64,000 bases of DNA from Membranipora membranacea. Its lineage: Eukaryota; Bryozoa; Gymnolaemata; Cheilostomatida; Membraniporidae. The position numbers and the translations under genes were made by a program. Below are positions 11,426-22,161 of the stretch, in pieces; position 1 is the first letter of the stretch, and each line of letters starts with the position of its first letter. The DNA is taken from assembly GCA_914767715.1 (NCBI GenBank), contig OU612066.1:39096283-39160282 (forward strand). The letters run 5' to 3'. Under the pieces are notes generated by a model. The model saw nothing but the letters and a program-made list of their open reading frames with translations, was not told the DNA's origin and made no database searches.

Positions 11426-11775
11426 TCTTAGAGCAGGGCTGCCCAACGAGTGGCCCGCATGCGGCCCCAAACCAAATTTTATGCGGCCCCCGATCCGTCT
11501 GAGAAAATTGCATAGTCGCCAAAACAATTTTCACCCTATATGTTTATTACATTCCTCATTTGTACAATAATAAGGAACGCTCTACATCTAGTCGCAGTAT
11601 TATGGAATTCCCCAACCATTTCATTTGAGTGAGCTCCAATAAATTCCACACTGCAGAGATGAAAATACTGCACACCCATATATGAATGTTTGATTTATGG
11701 CGAGGTTGCGGGCCCCCAGGGACATTGCAATATGCGGTCCCCTCAATGGAAAGGTTGGGCACCCCTGTCGTAGAG
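11426..11775. mobile_element. Non-autonomous hAT-type element with 8-bp target duplication
   Basis: The element body is 11434-11767 (334 bp). It begins CAGGGCTGCCCAAC and ends GTTGGGCACCCCTG, typical hAT terminal inverted repeats. It is flanked by TCTTAGAG on the left and TCGTAGAG on the right, an 8-bp target duplication matching 7 of 8. Internal sequence near both ends is rich in GCGGCCC-type text, seen in many animal hAT elements. No transposase is encoded. Confidence 0.93.
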
Positions 11776-11853
11776 TATACCTACTATATATTTTGTGCTT
11801 GAAAATCTACTGAATATTTAAAAATTATGTCAGTCTGTTGCACCAACTACAAA

Positions 11854-11935
11854 GACGAGGTGGCCGAGTGGTTAAGGCGATGGACTGCTAATCCATTTCC
11901 CTCTGGGAGCGTGGGTTCGAATCCCATCCTCGTCG
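11854..11935 (+). tRNA. tRNA-Ser(GCT)
   Basis: An 82-nt class II tRNA. The acceptor GACGAGG pairs with CCTCGTC. It has a D arm with GCCGAGTGGTTAAGGC, an anticodon stem TGGACT.../TCCA with loop CTGCTAA (anticodon GCT), a long variable arm and a T arm GTGGG-TTCGAAT-CCCAT. A and B boxes are intact. Confidence 0.95.
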
Positions 11936-12200
11936 TAACTTTTCATATCCTTCAGTGATCATATCATAGACATATGGTCAAAACCTGTCAATAATTACTC
12001 AAGTTACAAATACTGTAAGAAAGATCTAGCAACAACAGATGCAGTAAGAGTTACTCCTTGCTGTTAGATACATACCAGATACCAGATACTTCATGTCTGT
12101 TTGGATCTAACTATGAAAGGGATGATGGGATGTCCTTTACCAGAAAAGCAAACTGTCATTTTCAAAAAGGTATCCTCTGATTAAGAATCTTTTATAGCTA

Positions 12201-12290
12201 ATACTACAAAGACAAGGGTAGCCGAATGTCCAAGGCTATGACATGTTTATCCTTTAGGTATGAAGAATTTGAACGCTACCCTTATCGGCA
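12201..12290 (+). pseudogene. Decayed tRNA-Ser copy with duplicated flank
   Basis: ACTACAAAGACAAGG at the left edge matches the ACTACAAAGACGAGG text that spans flank and start of tRNA-Ser(GCT) at 11854. Similarity continues weakly: GTAGCCGAATG, AAGGC, ATCC, a TTGAACG remnant of the T loop, and a final CCCTTATCG. The B box and anticodon stem are destroyed. Because the 5' flank is shared, this is a local DNA duplication, not a retrocopy. Confidence 0.65.
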
Positions 12291-14010
12291 GGGCCTGGAA
12301 GGTCTTGTATCATATTTATCAACTCAACACTTCTTTCAACATTGTTTATGTATTTTCTCTTTAGATTTTCCATCTATCAAAAGTTGCCGCCTCCTTGACA
12401 TTGATAACGCAACTCCTGAAATCAGATGTCAGATATAATCAAATAAAAATAATAATAAATTTATATGGTCATAAGAAATAATGAGAACACTTATTAAGTT
12501 ATGGAGATGCTTGCTAAAACCTGATAATCTTCATCTTTCTTGCTAACGATGGTTGCTCGTGAGATCACACCCAGGTCCCGTCCACACATCCAGTAGGTAC
12601 TCAACAAAACAAGGACCTCTCTCAGCTGAATGCTTGTATTAACATCTCACTCCCTTCTTGTGCAGTGATCATGACATGACAGTACATAAAAAGAATTTCC
12701 ACACAACAAAGAGATAGTTTAACATAAAACCTCTGACAAAATAATTGTCGTGTCAAAAATTCATCCCATGAAATCAAAACTATAACCCACTAATAATGGC
12801 TTTGGTGACTTCAATTGTTTGCATAGCAGTCACAAGCATGAAAAGAAAAACTGTTAAAACTGCAGTAGTCTCTTTGGTTGAAAATTCATCGTCTTTCAAA
12901 ACATGCTCAATGCAAAACTTATCTTGGATTCTTTACCCTAATAGGCCTATTTATCCCTAAAATTAATGTGATTCCGTCAATCACATGCCAAGATATCAAT
13001 CTTTTGCTTTGAGACAGTTTCTAAAACCGAAAATTCTAAATCTACGGTCGTTTTTATGAAAAAAAATTTCCATTTGAAAAAAATCATCTGAAATATGAAA
13101 ACTACTATAAAACAGAATATATTAGGGACGCAAAAATATTTTTCTTTACCAGGTTGTGTAAAAAACCTGGAACTGTTAGTTTTCTCCAATTTATGAGTAA
13201 GAGATTTCTGAGCCGGTAGATCAAGCCAAATCTCACTTAAAAAGGCCTAGACTCAGATTTAAAGATGTTCCAAAAAGAAACATGAAATGGAAAAAGATCA
13301 ACCTGAACTCCTGGCAAAGCATGGTTAAAAACAAGGTTGCATGAAGGACTGCAACCAAATCAAAGCCCAAACCATAGAACAGTCTTTGTTGCATCGACTG
13401 ACTGCAAGAGAGATCACATGTTCTGCAAAATTTTAGTCATTCAGTATTTAACAGTATTAATCATACAATTTACAGTTTACACCATTCATTAACATCTTGT
13501 TAAGTGAGTCAGGTGTCATACTATTGTCATGTCAACAGTTAAGACAAGTTGGGTTGATAGGCTCATATATTGTTGAAATAAAAGCAATGATTATCAACAA
13601 ATTAATACCAGATCGGACGATTCGCGTACGAAAAAGGCCAAAAACAAGCGAGGTGAGAGGTCCCTGCTGTGCAATGGTGTCAGATTGTAAAAAAAACCTT
13701 TGGGAGAAGAGACATGTACTCAGTCTCTAGCTTTGTGCTTTCTGACTGTCCTACTCCTTTTGCCTTTTAACATTTTTAATACTGTTAATACAGTTTTCTT
13801 ATTCTAGTTTTTATAGTAAGAAATAAACAGTCATCTCACTTGGAACTAAATGCAAATTGTTTGGTTGGTTGATTGATTGATAGATAATATTTATTTGATC
13901 TCATTTTTGAGATGAGTGTTCCATATCACACTAAAACTACTATCATTTTCATGGTAATGTGATAAATCTGCTCCATATAAGAAAAGAGTTTTATACAAAC
14001 ATTAAACTCT
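12291..14010. other. No gene; downstream region of the LRAT-like gene
   Basis: AT-rich sequence. On the minus strand an AATAAA lies near 13889-13894, about 120 nt after the stop at 14011, and is a likely polyadenylation signal. Short open frames at 12226, 12977 and 13497 are unsupported. Confidence 0.5.
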
Positions 14011-15177
14011 CTAATCGTCTATAGGGAAAATGTCATCGGTTTTACCATCGTCATCCACTTGAACTGGATCAACCAAGCGCTCGTGTTCTGTACCCTCTGT
14101 AGATGGATTTGGGAACATATGCTTACCATGTATCCCCATCTGAAAGCTATACCCTTGACTCCCACCAATGCGGCGACAGGAATTGACCATATGCTCACAG
14201 TTGAAACTGGTGGGTCCGTATTTTCCTTTGTATGACTCTCTGCAAGCCCACTCTGCTCTTTTTATCACTAAGCTTATATCATATTCATCAGTATGAATGC
14301 AGCGATTGAGCCCTCCTGATAATGTAAATGAAACAACAATGTCTGATATAAAATCATCATGATTTGTAACAAACAAATTCTGTTCAATTGATATAAATAT
14401 TGAATATGTGAGAATGTGAAATTTAGCTATAGATCTATAGATGTTCACATTACTAGCTTAACTCACTTTTAGCATATTTCAAGAATATATTAGAGCCAGA
14501 CTCCCATCTATTCCGTTCTCCCTTATTTATACGGGTAGCCACTACCTCTATCTAACGTGTATCGGCTATTTTTATGTCGGCTTTGGATTCTGCGGTAAAC
14601 TCATACAGAAAAAAATTCCTGATAGATACCTGTAATTTGCAAACAAAATTATCCTTATATTTGATTATATATGGTTGGGTTTGAATTTTTACCTTAGTGG
14701 ACAGTTTATAGGCTTACTTTCTCTTTATAATTAGACTATAAAGTTGACAGACGAGGAGAAATATGGCCATTTATTACCTCATATAGTAAAATACACAATG
14801 TAGCCTTACCTACAACATTTCATCTCAGAATATTTTATAAATAAACATTTAGGCAAACTCAACGGACAGCAGGCATAACTCCTGTTCTGCAACTCACCTG
14901 ATCACATGGGACGAAGGCAAATTTCCGAGAACTCGCATCACAATCTTTGAGAATGTTATAAATTTGAGCGCTTTGACAGTGAAAACCTATCTTGACAACC
15001 ATTACCGACTGACTTTCTGGTTGTAAAAAGCTATAAATTATTGGTGATTTGTTAACAAGGTGGTACTTACGTCGGCTGTGGAATCATCATTTACTCTGCC
15101 CACAAGAAAGTGGTGCTGCCAGAGTTTCCTTGCCTTCCTTCTCTTGCGTATTTCGTTTTCATATTTCTTAGGTTGAC
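14011..15177 (-). CDS. LRAT/NlpC-P60-like protein, 3' exons
   Basis: Three minus-strand exons join in phase: 15177-15071 (a basic segment, KKYENEIRKRRKARKLW), about 15002-14898 and 14379-14011 ending at a stop. The last exon holds YGPTSFNCEHMVNSCRR. This matches the NCEHF box of lecithin retinol acyltransferase-like proteins, where the Cys is the catalytic nucleophile and the fold is papain-like. The catalytic His of the HxxG(I/V) box is not in these exons, so an upstream exon must be missing or outside the calls. The C-terminal tail is acidic (VDDDGKTDDIFPIDD). Exon borders are inferred from splice motifs. The middle exon acceptor is the least certain. Confidence 0.55.
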
Positions 15178-16499
15178 CTAAAATTGTCATGTTAAATCTC
15201 ATGAAATAAAAAAAAATAGATAATCAGATATTTCTATTAGCTGATTATCCACCCCAGTAACATACTTTTGCACGATAAAACTAAAGTACTCCATCCGACT
15301 ACACCATACTGAGAGCAGGTCATAAGCACAACATCGTCAGTGATCACCACAATGACAAATATCTTCCATGTTTCACTCAATTCTTCTCTACAGTCTTCTA
15401 TGAAATAGCTGACTGCAGATAAAATAAAGAATGTTTGAGAGCTTTAAAGGGACATAGACATGTTAATATGAGAGCCAAATGGTTGCCAGATTTGCAATCT
15501 ACATGCATTATCCATACATGACAAGTTACCCTATATCGTAGGGTAACACCAGATATTTTGACTGATTACCCTATGAGACCAGATGACCCTATAACCATCC
15601 CACTTTTGCACCTAAGTGCTTAGTATAGTTTTATTTTCATTTTTCTGCAATCATGATGAGGTCTAGTTTTTGACCTATCATGACCAATTGCATTTAGTTT
15701 GAACTTTTGTTCATAGTAACATTCTGTGTAACACTTGCTAGAATTGGGCAAATTTTGGTTTTCTCATAATAAAACAAAAAAAACATTCCTCGTGCAGCTG
15801 CAGGGAGGTTGTCAGGGTCCAGAGACAAACACTGCCCATATTTTGATGCACCATCACATATGGAGCCCAGCCAACTTGTCGTGTATGGCTTCATAACATA
15901 TACCCACCAATTTTTATCACTCTGCTGCAATCCAGTGTTAAGATATAGGACGTAATACATGATGGATGTTAAAGACACTGTAATCGAGTGTCCCCATGAC
16001 TGTGATCTCAAGTGAGGGGATTCCCTCTTTATCACGCGACAGATTGCGTTGAAAATCGCTAAGTATTATAGTATCTAATCAAGCTCTTGATCAGAATCTT
16101 TAGCTTCTAAACCCTCACATGAGCCAATAGAGAAGTATGTTTGTCATCATCCAGTTATAAAAGCTTCTGTCTCTAAAAATTACTATGATTAACTCACACA
16201 ATTATCATGACATTTCATCATTGAACTCTATCGTGTCATCAAATTTTCGGACTTAACTTCAAATTTTTTGCATACACTTCTTGGAACGCAGAAGGCCAAC
16301 CCTGATTTAGCAACTGCAAGTCACGCATGCAGTATAACAGGCTTCTCCTCGCTGAAAATGGCAAACATGGCTGTAGGTCACTATCCTACAGTACTGACAG
16401 GCAATTATGTAGTGTTGTTAAATGGAAGTATTTTTGAGATTGATTGTTTGATTACCTCCTAGTTTGTTAAGAAGATATCTGTTCACAAACAAACAAGTG
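15178..16499. other. No firm gene
   Basis: A minus-strand open frame at 15694-16035 (113 residues) lacks a domain and splice signals. A small hairpin GTTACCCTA/TAGGGTAAC lies at 15526-15548. The remaining 5' exons of the LRAT-like gene may lie here but were not identified. Confidence 0.4.
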
Positions 16500-16579
16500 G
16501 TCACCAGGTCACCAGGTCACCAGGTCACCAGGTCACCAGGTCACCAGGTCACCAGGTCACCAGGTCACCAGGTCACCAG
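16500..16579. repeat. Minisatellite, 8-bp period (CACCAGGT), about 10 copies
   Basis: Perfect tandem octamer. The unit contains GGTCACC, itself a short palindrome. It adjoins a minus-strand open frame (16557-16742). Confidence 0.95.
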
Positions 16580-16742
16580 TTCTTATCTCTTCTACTTCAA
16601 TCTTCTCAACCTGTGGTTCCTGTGGCGGATTTACTGGTTCCTGTGGCGGCTGTTCATCCTTCCTTCTCCTGCTCCATCCTGCAAGGGCTGGGCCAAGTCT
16701 TTTAGAGAGGGCCTCACTTTGTCGTTTTTGTTTCTTACCCAT
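16557..16742 (-). CDS. Possible exon, Lys/Arg- and Pro-rich peptide, unknown
   Basis: A minus-strand frame starts MGKKQKRQSEALSKRLG and continues through a basic GWSRRRKDE and two PPQEPV/PQ repeats to EVEEIRTGDLVTW, where it runs into the octamer minisatellite and stops. The composition looks coding. A Ser-rich frame just upstream (16919-16842) could be a preceding exon, but the phase gives a stop if the obvious splice sites are used. No domain recognised, and an untranslated or chance frame is possible. Confidence 0.3.
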   Translation of the reverse strand: MGKKQKRQSEALSKRLGPALAGWSRRRKDEQPPQEPVNPPQEPQVEKIEVEEIRTGDLVTW

Positions 16743-17099
16743 GGTTACCTAAATCAAAAATGCCAAACGAAAAGAAAAATTCAATGAACATCCATTATGG
16801 CAATACATAAAATACCAGTCATATTTGCACCTTTCTATAACAGGTTTGCTGGCCAGTTGATCATCACATTGATCAAATGCATTGAGCTTGTGAGAACTAG
16901 AAGATGGTAAAGAGGACATTATTATAATCATATCATTATAATATAAAACAACAATCCTAGCCTGAATAATAGGAGGGTGACTCTTTTCTTGTACTTGGTG
17001 TAGCTGAATCTATTCCTTTCGCTGCCCATGCAGCATGAATTCAACCAAGAAATCACACAATGTAGCATATTTGAATCCAATTATCAAAATTAATGATAC
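16743..17099. other. No firm feature
   Basis: AT-rich sequence. It includes the Ser-rich minus-strand frame mentioned under 16557-16742. Confidence 0.4.
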
Positions 17100-17512
17100 G
17101 TCAGAGTTTGCCTTGACCCACAATGGAATCTACATGAATCACAATTAATCATATAAAAGGGGCGTTAAATCCACAGATTGGCCGAGTAAGTTATCCATCA
17201 ACAAAGTAGCTATCAGTGTATGGAAATATAACTTGCCACCCAAAAACTTCGACTGTACTTGTTATATATTTGATTTTCTAGCGCAATGGAATTTCAATTA
17301 TGATGGTACCTAAACTAGACCTTTTGAAAGTTCTACCGTCTGTTCAATGACATTTAGCAGTTGCCTAAAATCAAGACCTCATTGAAAATATTCTTAGCAA
17401 TTTATAGCTTTGGATTGTTGTTTGTTGCATCGATGCCATCCAGGGTAGAAGTTTTATCATTTTATTTTCTCATTGTTTTAGTCAAAGTTAAAGTTTATAA
17501 ACAGTGATCATG
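17100..17512 (+). repeat. Dispersed repeat, copy 2
   Basis: Second copy of the element at 8233-8770, same orientation, about 100 bp shorter and diverged. Shared blocks include GGAAATATAACTTGCCA, ATGGAATTTCA and TTGTTGCATCGATGCCA. Confidence 0.8.
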
Positions 17513-18475
17513 GGCACATTTGCAAAAATTGATTTCATACACAAATATCTCGGCAACCATTAATGCAATTTCGATTTTTATTTCCTACTACAGACAGTAA
17601 CAAATATTTTCTGAAAAATTAAACAAATCCACATAAAATAATATTCAATTAAAGTTAATTAAAAAGTACTAGGTCGAAAATGGACACCATTTCTAGAAAT
17701 CTCTTCAGGACTCTCTTCTATATGATCTATCTCACCATACAATAAAGGTGCTTGCTGATCAGATTAAGCATGGCATAGATAATCCGACAAGACAGACAAG
17801 TCTGTTGATCCAAAGACAGCACCCTAATCAGCTGCCTGTATGTCAGCGATGTGTTTATCTGAGGTAGACATATTTAATTCAGCCTCAGCGGAAAGAGCTG
17901 AATTTTATTGTGAAATAAACTATGGAGCTCTAGCTGTCTAAGAACAAGATAAAATCACAGATTAGAAAGAAACTCCATCGGAAAGGAAATCCCCATGTGG
18001 AAAGTGATAAATAAAACACTTCTCCTTCTCTGCTACAAAAATCAACAGCATCACGCAGGGCTCTAGCAAATGCTGGCAGAGTGTCAAACAGTTAACCGAC
18101 CCAGATTCTACATCATCTGCTGCTCCAACCAGGCGATATCTAAACGACACATGGATGACCGACCAAGGGTTTGTAGAAAAGCAACACCACTACTACACAA
18201 CACTTGCTACACCATCCACTGTAACCATCAACCAACCATATCAAATCAGCCTCACTTCTACCACCACCAAAAGAAGTGGATATATATAAACATTTGAACG
18301 GAGAGTTGCATGATAAACGGAGTGACACATATTATACTTACTCGCTGATCACCAATGCAGTTCTGAGCTGACATCAGCTTTAGCAACTTATCAAAAGCCC
18401 TTACATCGAACTGTATTTAAATGAAAATGCTTTGTAAACAAAGGCAGATAAGCTTCACTAGTCAAGCAGTTCTCT
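17513..18475. other. No feature recognised
   Basis: Non-coding. The overlapping open frames at 17962-18328 on both strands are unsupported. Confidence 0.5.
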
Positions 18476-19780
18476 AGTTATACCAGAGACTATAGATATA
18501 GAGCCCTTCCACTTGCGCATAAAATGCAAATAGCCATTCAGCTTTATTTAACGGTCACGCCCACTTCTGGTTGTAAAGTAAGCGCTGCTGACTTAGACAG
18601 CAATAGGTTTCTCAATAAAATTTCAGGTTTTTCACCTGAGTTATTTGAGGCAAAATAAACACAATCTTGATGACAAAACCAGATCAGACTGCAACTAAGT
18701 CACTATCAACTTGTTATTGCATTCTTAGCCAGAGATTTATATTATACAGGCCTGTATTTTTGTAAGAAAGTAAGGGGGCTGTGCAGTATAATCCATCATT
18801 GTTGCCCACTGCGATGCAATGATGGCCTGAAATAGGTTAGCTGTTGTGATGAGTTTCATGGACAAAGTTTTCATGTGTGAGGACAAGAGGAGGAGGGCTT
18901 CTTTTTGTTTGTTAATATATGCTCTAAGATTAATATAAAAAAATTGAATTATGGTGACTAGTACCAACCATACACACACATTCAAAACTGAAGTAAGAAT
19001 GGCATCAGAGTAAAGTGCATCGTCAGCAGATTCATACTGACAATTCAATGCTGACAAATGTAAAGAATTTACTGCATTGAGAGATAGAAGACCTCCCTCT
19101 CTGCCTCAAAGTTATTGTGGGATGGTTGGGGCTATGAAAAGCTTCTTTAACAAATCGCCTTGAAAACTTGTTTGGGCTTCATAGACAGATTCAGAGCAGT
19201 TCAAAGCACATATCTTCAGGCAACAATCACCAATATGCTGACTTTAAACGGGAAAACTTAGACTTTTTGAGGATGATACTTTTCTCAGACCTATGCTATA
19301 GAAAGTTTCTGTGCTGGCCTAACTAATGAATTCAATTCAGTCACCGGAACTGGAGAATATAACATCAGTGCTTGTTCACATTTAACTATTTTCACATTGA
19401 ATACTCAATTGTCTATACATATGGGGGCTTCATTACCAAAAGGTTTCATCATCCACCAAGTATTTTGTTTCCTTGATGCCTATATTTTATATAAAAGTCA
19501 CATCTTAGATTTCATTTGTCCCAGTCGATATTATCACAGAGTAAGGATATATCCTTACTCTGTGATATTATTGAGAGTTTTGTGTGAATGCACTTATAAA
19601 ATAAACTACTAAGTCATTCACCTTGTCAATTTTTGATAGTAAATTCATAGCACTGGGTACGCTTACCTCCAAGCGATTACCACCAGAAAGGGGCGGAGCC
19701 TAATTTTCAATGTGTTCGCATCGGTTATATACGTTATCATGGCAAGTGGAAGGTCTCTATATCTATAGTCTCTGGTTATA
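18476..19780. mobile_element. 1.3-kb element with terminal inverted repeats and TTATA flanks
   Basis: The left end reads TTATA then CCAGAGACTATAGATATAGAG and continues CCCTTCCACTTG. The right end is its reverse complement, CAAGTGGAAGG then CTCTATATCTATAGTCTCTGG, followed by TTATA. Matched ends span about 35 bp. TTATA on both sides is either a target duplication or a preferred site. A minus-strand frame at 18737-19057 (106 residues, one hydrophobic stretch) is not a recognised transposase. The palindrome at 19533-19566 is nested inside. Confidence 0.85.
19533..19566. repeat. Perfect 34-bp palindrome of the ATCACAGAGTAAGGAT family
   Basis: ATCACAGAGTAAGGAT is followed by AT and then its exact inverse. 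It is the terminal sequence of the foldback element at 4121-4837 with everything between the ends missing. It is flanked by ATATT and ATTATT. Confidence 0.9.
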
Positions 19781-20248
19781 ATATATCTCATATCTGTAGA
19801 TACCATGAGACTTGCATCTCTCAGTTACTGATAAGGAACTTCAAGCAGGCCCAGGTATGATAATGCTTGTATTTATTGAGATGATTGTACTGTAAAAGCC
19901 CAAGTTTCACAGAAAAACATTTAGTTTTCTATCTCTCCTGACTGTTATGATAAATATCATATTTATCCACAAAACTTCAGTTTTGTGTTTTTGTTATTGC
20001 ATGTGTGTATAAAATAAAAGAAATCTATATCCAGTGCCTTATATCATTTTATCAAAAAGTGTTTTGGAAGAAGGTAGATGCAACGGCTGAATCACAGTCC
20101 TGTGTTCTACCACATATGGGTTGTAAACCAGTTGAGGGTGTGCTAATATTTTTTTGTCTGATATGTGCCTTGAAAGCTTGAAATCAATAAAAAATTAAAC
20201 AACAGCTTGCATTACCCATACATCTCCAATTTATATCAGTGAAAAGCT
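19781..20248. other. No feature recognised
   Basis: AT-rich non-coding sequence. Confidence 0.5.
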
Positions 20249-20386
20249 GCAAGCTTCAGCGGGCCAGCGTGGCCAAACGCAGCGCAAATCACAGCGCAAG
20301 GGGCCCGAGTTTAAAAAAATAGCTCGGAGGTGCATGAGACCAATTTCTTTTATGTATTATATATAAATATACCACAATTATAACAT
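20249..20386 (+). repeat. Short interspersed element, copy 1 (degenerate)
   Basis: It starts GCAAGCTTCAGCGG and ends TATAAATATACCACAATTATAACAT, like the copy at 20532. The internal promoter-like part is shortened and eroded. Confidence 0.65.
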
Positions 20387-20531
20387 GCCCGAGGAGACAG
20401 ATTTTATTAACTATTATTATCTCTTTTACTACTTGGTGGTTTAACTTGTTTTATTATGGTACCTATTTATTACTACTTACACCCACTACATCATTAAATT
20501 TAAACACCTGGATTATTTCGTACCGAGCTTT

Positions 20532-20693
20532 GCAAGCTTCAGCGGCCCGGCGTGGCTCATCGTTAGAGTGCTTGATCTCAGCGCGAGAGGCCCGGGGACA
20601 GATTCCGGTGGGGCAAGATTAAAAAAAGCGACGAGCATGGGGTGGACCTCTTATCTTTGTAAAAAATATATAAATATACCACAATTATAACAT
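20532..20693 (+). repeat. tRNA-derived SINE-like element, copy 2
   Basis: It starts GCAAGCTTCAGCGG. TGGCTCATCGTTAGAGTGC resembles a tRNA A box and D arm, and GGGACAGATTCC resembles a B box about 35 nt later. The tail is ATATAAATATACCACAATTA, as in copy 1. The layout (tRNA-like head plus AT-rich tail) fits a Pol III-transcribed SINE. Confidence 0.65.
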
Positions 20694-21776
20694 ATTTGTT
20701 GCGCTATATTCTATGGCTGTATTCACAGAGAATAAGTGTGAGGGAATCCTGCCACATCATAGAACAACGATACTCAGGCTGTCTACCTCATAGGTGATAT
20801 AGAAAGGAGAGTCATTTTAATTTGCACTTATAATGACACCGCCAATTGGCCATCCATCATAAACTCAATCGACAACCTGAGTGTATATCATCCACACCCC
20901 TGAGGTTTCGTGGCATTTATGATTGGCATTTCTAGTATTAGCTATGAGTTATCCATAAAACTGTCAGGAATGTTCTGCTATTTCTTAGCTGTGGTGCTAG
21001 AAAGTTTCAAGCTAAGAGTACTATGTTCATGTAGGTCTTGAGTTGCATGCATTAATATTCCCACTGTCACATGTCCCATCAGATTAACAGGTAAAGCATA
21101 GAAAACTGGAATAATTGCAAAAAGCAAACGTACTTATTTATTGAGGCTTAGATGAGTATTGTTAACTGGTGCAGCTTTTCAACTAGAGAAAACATGATTT
21201 GCAAACATCTCTGACATTTCGAGCAGAAGCTGATGAAGGGACAGAGGCACAATCACTTAATTCAAGTGATTGCCTCGGTCTTATGTGAATGCGGTATGAA
21301 CTGTGTTTTTGTGGGGTCCATTATTTTCATGAAGGAGAGATTACAGAGAAAGCCTGCTCGACCCTCCATCTAGTAGCTCATTGACTTTATTTCACCGAAA
21401 CTCAGCATGAATTGGGTGACGTCAACATGCATATTTCACACCAATGTATCGAGTAGCTTAGGAATATACCATCATGCATGTAAAGAATATAGGGCCTAGT
21501 ATGCTTCCTTGTGACACACATCATTGCCTGCCACAAGGTCAGATAACTTGTTTTGATTTTACCCAGAACAAGCAATCAGTGAGATATGAAGATTCACTAT
21601 AGAACCGAAAGATAAAGGGTATAGGTCTCACGAAACAGGGGGTTTAACGGAGGGAGTGGAAGTGAAATCGGAAGGTGAAATGGAAAGGAGTTCCACTCCT
21701 CAGATAAGGTAGTATATATGGATCGCCCTACCACTGTCACTCATCTACTTTTTAATCCACTGACTAGAGTGTTGGC
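20694..21776. other. No feature recognised
   Basis: Non-coding, with no open frame of note. Confidence 0.5.
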
Positions 21777-22161
21777 TTAAAGGGCAACCAAGGTTTCGCA
21801 GCAATGCATTAATGGGTAGGATATAATGTGCTGGGCAGCATCAGCTTTGTGCATTACGCGATGCAAAACTCAAAGTAGTTGCTGACTCTAAGCTGGGTAA
21901 CACTTCAGTTTAGGGGAGGTTCCAAGACTTTGCTGTAATAATTATAGAGCACAGGCTAAATAATAACAGGAACAGGAAACTGCTATGTTGTATTCTCTTT
22001 TAGCTGAGTTTGAGTGCCTGATGGAAGAAATGTTTCACAAGAATTCTGGCTGAATAATCATCCGAATTATATTTTGTCTTTTTCCCCATGCAGAAGGTGC
22101 AATCTGCTATTAATCAATGGCCATCAATGAGAAGTTGTTTGAAACCTTGGTTGCCCTTTAA
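21777..22161. mobile_element. piggyBac-like MITE with TTAA target duplication
   Basis: The body is 21781-22157 (377 bp). It begins AGGGCAACCAAGGTTTC and ends with the exact inverse GAAACCTTGGTTGCCCT, a 17-bp perfect terminal inverted repeat. TTAA stands immediately outside both ends. A TTAA duplication is the hallmark of piggyBac transposition. The CCY-type start usual in the family is here AGGG. No coding capacity. Confidence 0.88.

Noticed and set aside
15694-16035. 113-residue minus-strand ORF upstream of the LRAT-like gene
   Set aside because: No domain, no convincing splice sites and odd composition. It was considered as the missing 5' exon but lacks the catalytic His motif.
20249-20320. 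Possible functional tRNA gene
   Set aside because: Only loose A/B-box resemblance and no cloverleaf. It is better explained as a SINE head.
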